NCBI GenBank assembly: GCA_965653225.1
Contig: CBFGZI010000119.1
Span: 1 to 11,638 of the forward strand
Origin: JALZDI01 sp965653225
Lineage (GTDB): Bacteria; Actinomycetota; Actinomycetes; Propionibacteriales; Nocardioidaceae
Direction of reading: 5' to 3'
Length of the DNA: 11,638 nucleotides
Under the pieces are notes generated by a model. It saw only the letters and a program-made list of their open reading frames with translations, did no database searches and was not told the DNA's origin. The position numbers were made by a program, and so were the translations under genes. Below, piece after piece: positions 7,587 to 11,638 of this stretch (position 1 is the first letter of the stretch; each line of letters starts with the position of its first letter).

Positions 7587-7618
7587 CGGTCAGGCCGATC
7601 GGTCAGCGGGTCGGTCAG
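7587..7618. repeat. Three spaced copies of CGGTCAG downstream of the hydrolase gene
   Basis: CGGTCAG occurs at 7587-7593, 7600-7606 and 7612-7618, a step of 13 then 12 bases. The last copy contains the hydrolase stop codon. The steps are slightly longer than one helical turn. This could be an iterated protein-binding site upstream of the ATP-grasp gene, or simply a slippage product. A palindrome CCGATCGG (7595-7602) overlaps the middle copy. Confidence 0.6.
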
Positions 7619-8823
7619 CCGAGGTGCGCGGCGATGGCCTCGAACATCGCCAGCGTGTCGAACATCAGCACCGCATCCTGAGCGGCCGGCCAGGACGAGA
7701 GCTTGACGCCCACGACGCGCGCCTGCGGGTTCACGTAGACCATCTGGCCGTGGATGCCCAGGCACAGCAGCACCGCCCGGTCGGCGAACGGGAACCAGAA
7801 CTGGCTGCGGTACATCCCGCCCGGCATCCGGGTGTCGGTCGGGCTGACCGCGAACGCGTGGCGTGAGTCGGGGTCGCCGACGTAGGCGTCCTGGATCCAC
7901 CACGCGGGCACCAGCTGGGAGCCGTCGGGCGCACGGCCCTCCTCCAGCAGCATCTGGCCGAACCGGCCGAGGTCGCGCAGCGTGGTGTTCAGCCCGCCGT
8001 CGTGCATCGCCGCACCCGAGTGGTCGACGGTGAGGTCCGCGTCGTGCTCCACGCCGAGCGGGGCCCACAGCATCTCGGAGATGAGGTCGGCCATCCGCGC
8101 CCCGGCGACCCGCTCGCACACCCACCCGAGCACGTCGGTCTCACAAGACCTGTAGTTGAACGGCCCGCCGTGCTCGCCGTTCCTGCCCAGGCTGACCAGG
8201 TAGTCGTACATGCCCATCGGGGTGTCGGCGTGCCGTCGTGGCCGCCAGCCGATGGCCTCCTCCATGACCCGCACCTGGGCGTCGGCGTTGGGGTACTCCT
8301 CGGAGAACGCGATGCCCGACCGCATGTCGAGCACGTGCCGCAGCGTCGCGCCCGCGTAGCCCGAGGCGCTCAGCTCCGGCACGTATGTCGTCATCGGGAC
8401 GTGCAGGTCCAGCGATCCCCGTTCGGCGAGGATGCCCGTGACGCATCCGACGAAGGACTTGGTCACCGACATCAGCAGGTGGGTCGTTTCGGGTCGCATC
8501 CCGTTGAGGTACTGCTCGTGCTCGAGGCGCCCGCCGTGGAGGACGAGCATGCCGTCGGTGTAGGTGTCGGCGACCACGTCGGCGACCGTGGTGGTGCGCC
8601 CGTCCAGCCGGCTCACCTTCACGTGCTCCAGCCCGCGGTGGGGATAGAGGTGGAGGTGACGGCGGGCGTGCGGAATCTCGCAGACCGAGGCTCCACGCGC
8701 GACCCGCGCCGTGGGCACGACCTCGCGCACGTGCTGGAAGGACCACCGGTTGTAGGGAGGGGTCTGCCAGTTCGCCAGCGTCACCCGCTGCTCCAGCGGG
8801 GGCGGAAAGCCCTGCATCAGCAC
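7615..8823 (-). CDS. NylB-like serine hydrolase (6-aminohexanoate-dimer hydrolase / beta-lactamase fold)
   Basis: Family of amide and ester hydrolases with the penicillin-binding fold. Numbered from the GTG at 8823 (402 residues), the nucleophile and base are Ser119 and Lys122 in MSVTKS. Tyr177 lies in EEYP at the place of NylB Tyr170, Tyr224 in FNYRS at NylB Tyr215, and LGIHGQ (356-361) replaces the KTG strand. From memory of the nylon-oligomer hydrolase NylB, it aligns almost throughout: WQTPPYNRW near the N-terminus, HLLMSVTKSF, YVPEL, VLDMRSGI, TDVLGW and VKLSSWP near the C-terminus. No signal peptide, so cytosolic, unlike penicillin-binding proteins. The GTG start has AGGGAGGGG six bases upstream; an ATG at 8859 would add 12 residues without such a site. 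First gene of the operon. Likely cleaves a linear amide, perhaps an N-acyl omega-amino acid; an esterase role is possible. Confidence 0.93.
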   Translation of the reverse strand: MLMQGFPPPLEQRVTLANWQTPPYNRWSFQHVREVVPTARVARGASVCEIPHARRHLHLYPHRGLEHVKVSRLDGRTTTVADVVADTYTDGMLVLHGGRLEHEQYLNGMRPETTHLLMSVTKSFVGCVTGILAERGSLDLHVPMTTYVPELSASGYAGATLRHVLDMRSGIAFSEEYPNADAQVRVMEEAIGWRPRRHADTPMGMYDYLVSLGRNGEHGGPFNYRSCETDVLGWVCERVAGARMADLISEMLWAPLGVEHDADLTVDHSGAAMHDGGLNTTLRDLGRFGQMLLEEGRAPDGSQLVPAWWIQDAYVGDPDSRHAFAVSPTDTRMPGGMYRSQFWFPFADRAVLLCLGIHGQMVYVNPQARVVGVKLSSWPAAQDAVLMFDTLAMFEAIAAHLG

Positions 8824-8846
8824 GAGGCACCCCTCCCTTCGGTCTG

Positions 8847-8852
8847 AGTCTA
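8847..8852 (-). promoter_or_regulatory. Candidate -10 element for the minus-strand operon
   Basis: TAGACT on the minus strand matches TAnnnT and would place the transcript start near 8840, just ahead of the ribosome binding site for the GTG at 8823. No clear -35 is seen. If used, the ATG at 8859 would lie upstream of the transcript, which supports the GTG start. Confidence 0.25.
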
Positions 8853-8865
8853 GGAGCATGATCGA

Positions 8866-8881
8866 AGCACCGGTCCGTGCT
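8866..8881. promoter_or_regulatory. Inverted repeat in the divergent intergenic region (possible operator)
   Basis: AGCAC-cggtcc-GTGCT, a five-base inverted repeat with a six-base centre, lies between the divergent hydrolase operon and the stress-protein/permease pair. A dyad in a 104-bp divergent gap could bind a regulator controlling both directions. No regulator gene is present in the window. Confidence 0.3.
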
Positions 8882-8927
8882 CAGGGCAGCCGGTCGCGGG
8901 GGGCCGCGGCGCGAGGGGAGGGCGCCC

Positions 8928-9890
8928 ATGCGGTACCTGGTCGGGTACGTCGCCGACGACCCCGGTCGCAGTGCTGTCGCGCTGGCCGGGATGCTGGCCG
9001 GCGTCGACGAGCGCGTCGAGATCGTCCTGTGCCATGTCCTGCCCGCGGCGACTGACCTGCCGGTGCGAGGAGCGCCGTCGGCCGGGTACCAGCAGCTCCT
9101 GGCCCAGCACGCCGAGCAGTGGCTGGCCGAGGCATGCGAGCAGCTTCCCGGCATCGACGTGCAGACGATGGTGCGCACCGCGCCGTCGCCGGTCGCGGGC
9201 CTGGCCGGGACGGTCGAGGAGGCAGGCGCGCAGATGCTCGTGGTCGGCTCGGCCCGCCACGGCGTGCTCCGCCGGCTGACCACCGGCTCGGTCACCGAGC
9301 CGTTGCTCCGCTCGTCCCCCGTGCCGGTCGCGGTGGCACCGCTCGGCTTCGCCCCACCGGAGGGCACGAGCCTGCAGCGGGTGTCCTGCGGGTTCCTGGA
9401 CCGGCCGGGAGACACCGCGACGGTGCTGGCGGCGCGGCAGCTGGCGCGGCGCAACGACCTGCCCCTGCGGCTGGTGACCGTGGTCGTCGCCGAGGGGCAC
9501 GGCTTCTCGCCGTTCGGGCGTACCGACCAGAACCAGGAGGAGGAGCACCGCGCTCAGACCGTATGGGCTGCGGACCGGGCCGCCGGCGGCCTGCCCGAGG
9601 ACATGACCGTGGAGACGGTCGTCGCGTCCGGCGACGACCTCGAGTCGGCGCTTGCCGGCATCGACTGGCTGGAGGGCGAGGTGCTGTTCCTCGGCTCCAG
9701 CCGGCTCGGGGAGCCCGCCCGCGTGTTCCTGGGCCCGACCGCGACCGCGATCCTCCGCTCCGCACCGGTCGCCGTCGTGGCCATACCCCGCGGCGTGGAC
9801 GTCAGCCTCGAGAACACCACCGAGATGCCGGTACTGGCGGGCGGCGAAGAGGACCGCTCCGAACCCGGCCGAACGACCGGAGAACACTGA
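8928..9890 (+). CDS. Tandem-domain universal stress protein
   Basis: Cytosolic 320-residue protein with two UspA-like domains, about residues 1-140 and 150-290. Each ends in the family's nucleotide-loop region: VVGSARHG...TTGSVTEPLL in the first and LGSSRLGEPARVFLGPTATA in the second. The consensus G-2x-G-9x-G-S/T is degraded: the second Gly is Arg in both domains, and the last Gly-Ser is Gly-Pro in domain two. ATP binding may therefore be weak or lost. The N-terminal strand MRYLVGYVADDPGR fits the fold. The ATG at 8928 is preceded by GAGGGGAGGG at suitable spacing; the frame is open 17 codons further upstream, but no site supports that. The stop overlaps the permease start by one base, so the two are translated together. 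It may tune or protect the transporter, as proposed for other stress proteins paired with permeases. Confidence 0.9.
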   Translation: MRYLVGYVADDPGRSAVALAGMLAGVDERVEIVLCHVLPAATDLPVRGAPSAGYQQLLAQHAEQWLAEACEQLPGIDVQTMVRTAPSPVAGLAGTVEEAGAQMLVVGSARHGVLRRLTTGSVTEPLLRSSPVPVAVAPLGFAPPEGTSLQRVSCGFLDRPGDTATVLAARQLARRNDLPLRLVTVVVAEGHGFSPFGRTDQNQEEEHRAQTVWAADRAAGGLPEDMTVETVVASGDDLESALAGIDWLEGEVLFLGSSRLGEPARVFLGPTATAILRSAPVAVVAIPRGVDVSLENTTEMPVLAGGEEDRSEPGRTTGEH

Positions 9891-11452
9891 TGACAGAAGA
9901 CACGGCTGCGATCCACATCCAGGCCCATGACCCCCATCACGCGGCGGAGCCCGACCTGCTCGACAAGGGCCTGTCGCACAACTCGATCGGGCTGCTGGGC
10001 AGCGTCGTCATCGGCGTCGCCTCCGTCGCACCGGTCTATGCCCTGACCGCGACGCTGGGTCCCACCGTCACCGAGGTGGGCTTCCAGATGCCGGCGATCT
10101 TCATCGCCGGGTTCCTGCCGATGCTGCTGGTGGCGTTCGGCTACCGCGAGCTCAACAACGTCGCACCCGACTGCGGCACGACGTTCACGTGGGGCACCAA
10201 GGCGTTCAACCCCTATGTCGGCTGGCTCGGTGGCTGGGGACTGGTGCTGTCCACCGTCATCGTGCTGTCGAACCTGGCCGGGGTGGCCGTGACGTTCCTG
10301 TACCTGTTCCTCGCCGACCTCACCGGCAACGAAAGCCTGGCCACCCTTGCCGACAACCGGCTGGTCAACGTGCTCACCGTCATCGGCTTCGTCGCGCTCG
10401 CGACCTGGGTGAGCTACCGCGGGATGACCACGACCAAGGAGGTGCAGTACGTCCTGGTCGGCTTCCAGATGCTGCTGATCATCGCGTTCGTGGCGTTCGC
10501 GCTGACCAAGGTCGCCAACGGGACTGCTCCTGCGACCGACGTGCAGTTCAGCCTCGACTGGCTCAACCCCTTCAGCGTCGCGTCGCTCGCCGCCTTCACC
10601 GCCGGCATCTCGCTGTCGCTGTTCATCTTCTGGGGATGGGACGTCTGCCTCACCATCAACGAGGAGACCAGCGGGAGCGAGAAGACCCCAGGCCGCGCGG
10701 CACTGCTCACCACCGTCGTCATCCTGTCCAGCTACCTGCTGGTGGCGATCGCAGCGATGTGGTTCGCCGGCATCGGCAAGACCGGCGTCGGGCTGGGCAA
10801 CCCCGACACGGCCGACAACGTGTTCGAGGCGCTGGCCGAACCGGTGATGGGCGGGTTCGGCACGTTCCTGTTCCTCGCGGTGCTGGCGAGCTCGGCGGCC
10901 TCGCTGCAGACGACGTTCCTGTCACCGGCCCGCACGATGCTGGCGATGGGCACGTACAAGGCGATACCGAAGCGGTTCGCGCGCGTGCACCCGCGCCACC
11001 AGACGCCCACCTTCGCCACGATGACCGCCGGAGTGGGGACGGTCATCTTCTACACGGTGATGACGTTCGTCAGCGAGAACGTGCTGATCGACACCATCTA
11101 CGCCCTCGGCATGATGATCTCGTTCTACTACGCGGTCACCGCGTTCTCGTGCGTGTGGTACTTCCGTAGGGAGCTGTTCGCGGACGTGCGCAGTGTCGCG
11201 TTCAAGTTCCTCATCCCGCTGTTCGGCGGGATCCTGCTTTCGGTGGTGTTCCTCAAGACGACCGTCGACACGTTCGACCCGAACTACGGCACCGGGTCCT
11301 CGGTCTTCGGGATCGGCTCGGTGTTCATCCTCGGCGTCGGGCTGCTGCTCGTGGGCGTGGTGCTGATGCTGTGGTGGCGCGTCAAGGAACCGGAGTTCTT
11401 CCGCGGCGGCGTGCTCAAGCACGACACCCCGTCGCTGGTCGTGGAGGACTGA
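9890..11452 (+). CDS. APC-superfamily amino acid/polyamine permease
   Basis: Integral membrane transporter of 520 residues with about 12 predicted membrane helices. Approximate positions: 35-57, 67-88, 111-142, 158-175, 186-207, 228-253, 271-294, 320-345, 373-395, 400-424, 437-455 and 474-497. The first helix has the unwound-helix signature GSVVIGVASVAPVYAL, and helix 6 carries FWGWDVCLTINEET (247-260), a conserved APC block. The loop SPARTMLAMGTYKAIPKRFARVHPRHQTPT (345-374) is also typical. The hydrophilic N-terminus is rich in His (residues 9-17), an unusual touch. The ATG overlaps the stress-protein stop (TGATG) and has GGAGAA five bases upstream. No C-terminal stress-protein domain is fused. 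Context with an amine oxidase and aminoaldehyde dehydrogenase suggests uptake of an amine or polyamine; an amino acid is equally possible from sequence alone. Confidence 0.95.
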   Translation: MTEDTAAIHIQAHDPHHAAEPDLLDKGLSHNSIGLLGSVVIGVASVAPVYALTATLGPTVTEVGFQMPAIFIAGFLPMLLVAFGYRELNNVAPDCGTTFTWGTKAFNPYVGWLGGWGLVLSTVIVLSNLAGVAVTFLYLFLADLTGNESLATLADNRLVNVLTVIGFVALATWVSYRGMTTTKEVQYVLVGFQMLLIIAFVAFALTKVANGTAPATDVQFSLDWLNPFSVASLAAFTAGISLSLFIFWGWDVCLTINEETSGSEKTPGRAALLTTVVILSSYLLVAIAAMWFAGIGKTGVGLGNPDTADNVFEALAEPVMGGFGTFLFLAVLASSAASLQTTFLSPARTMLAMGTYKAIPKRFARVHPRHQTPTFATMTAGVGTVIFYTVMTFVSENVLIDTIYALGMMISFYYAVTAFSCVWYFRRELFADVRSVAFKFLIPLFGGILLSVVFLKTTVDTFDPNYGTGSSVFGIGSVFILGVGLLLVGVVLMLWWRVKEPEFFRGGVLKHDTPSLVVED

Positions 11453-11465
11453 CGCGGCCGACCAC

Positions 11466-11638
11466 TCAGGCGAGCGCCTGTACCACCCGCGACGGGCTCG
11501 GCCGGCCCAGCTGCCGCGCCATCCACACGCTGGTCTGCACCAGCGACGCCAGGTCGACGCCGGTCTCGATGCCCAGCCCGTCGAGCATCCACACCAGGTC
11601 CTCGGTGGCCAGGTTGCCGGTGGCGCTCTCGGCGTACG
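11466..11638 (-). CDS. Hydroxymethylglutaryl-CoA lyase, C-terminal fragment (cut by window edge)
   Basis: The last 57 codons plus stop of a gene entering from the right. The visible residues include YAESATGNLATEDLVWMLDG, GLGIETGVDL, and a tail SVWMARQLGRPSPSRVVQALA. The ATGN-ATEDLV-MLDGLGIETGVDL pattern is the conserved C-terminal end of HMG-CoA lyase, which splits HMG-CoA into acetoacetate and acetyl-CoA in leucine breakdown. The catalytic DRE-TIM barrel residues lie outside the window. The stop is 13 bases from the convergent permease stop, leaving no room for separate terminators. It probably begins a neighbouring leucine/acyl-CoA catabolic cluster. Confidence 0.82.
   Translation of the reverse strand, partial: YAESATGNLATEDLVWMLDGLGIETGVDLASLVQTSVWMARQLGRPSPSRVVQALA

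Noticed and set aside
7554..7614. Possible rho-independent terminator between the hydrolase and ATP-grasp genes
   Set aside because: The best stem (GCCcGA-accgg-TCaGGC) has a mismatch and no U-tract in either direction.
8824..8859. An ATG start at 8859 for the NylB-like hydrolase
   Set aside because: The strong AGGGAGGGG site serves the GTG at 8823, and a candidate -10 element lies between the two starts.
9119..9889. Apparent N-terminal extension of the permease frame by 257 codons
   Set aside because: This part is out of frame with the stress-protein gene, is Arg/Gly/Pro-rich, and the true permease ATG at 9890 has a good ribosome binding site.
2574..11452. Genomic island or mobile origin for the amine locus
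   Set aside because: No integrase, transposase, tRNA boundary or repeats flank it, and composition resembles the neighbouring housekeeping genes.

Overview
The window is very GC-rich, with G or C at nearly all third codon positions, GTG as well as ATG starts, strong GGGGAGG-type ribosome binding sites, and long spurious antisense open frames. This points to a high-GC actinobacterium. The protein sequences alone do not let me name the genus. There is no rRNA, tRNA, IS element, prophage or CRISPR, and no gene-free stretch exceeds 300 bases. The longest non-coding gaps are about 95-111 bp.

Left part (1-2573) is housekeeping. On the minus strand are an Fpg/Nei-family DNA glycosylase (97-960) and, upstream of it, leucyl/phenylalanyl-tRNA-protein transferase aat (1055-1729). 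A short GC-rich tandem repeat lies between them. Divergent from aat is a plus-strand EcsC-family protein (1833-2516).

Central part (2574-11452) looks like one amine-catabolism locus. A minus-strand operon reads, in transcription order: NylB-like serine hydrolase (8823-7615), ATP-grasp ligase of unassigned function (7503-6034), aminobutyraldehyde-type aldehyde dehydrogenase (6002-4551) and copper/topaquinone amine oxidase (4547-2574). Divergently, across a 104-bp intergenic region, lie a tandem-domain universal stress protein (8928-9890) and an APC-superfamily permease (9890-11452) that overlaps it by one base.

Right edge: the C-terminal end of a convergent HMG-CoA lyase (11466 to beyond the window end).

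The main idea is that the central locus holds every functional class of the E. coli Puu (gamma-glutamylated putrescine) pathway: importer, amide-forming ligase, amine oxidase, aldehyde dehydrogenase and amide hydrolase. Ligase, oxidase and hydrolase come from folds unrelated to PuuA, PuuB and PuuD. If so, the cell would import an amine, mask one end as an amide with the ATP-grasp enzyme, oxidise the other end through the aldehyde to the acid, and release an omega-amino acid with the NylB-like hydrolase. The enzyme families are read directly from the sequence. The pathway is inference, and plain diamine or monoamine oxidation by the oxidase/dehydrogenase pair is the simpler alternative.
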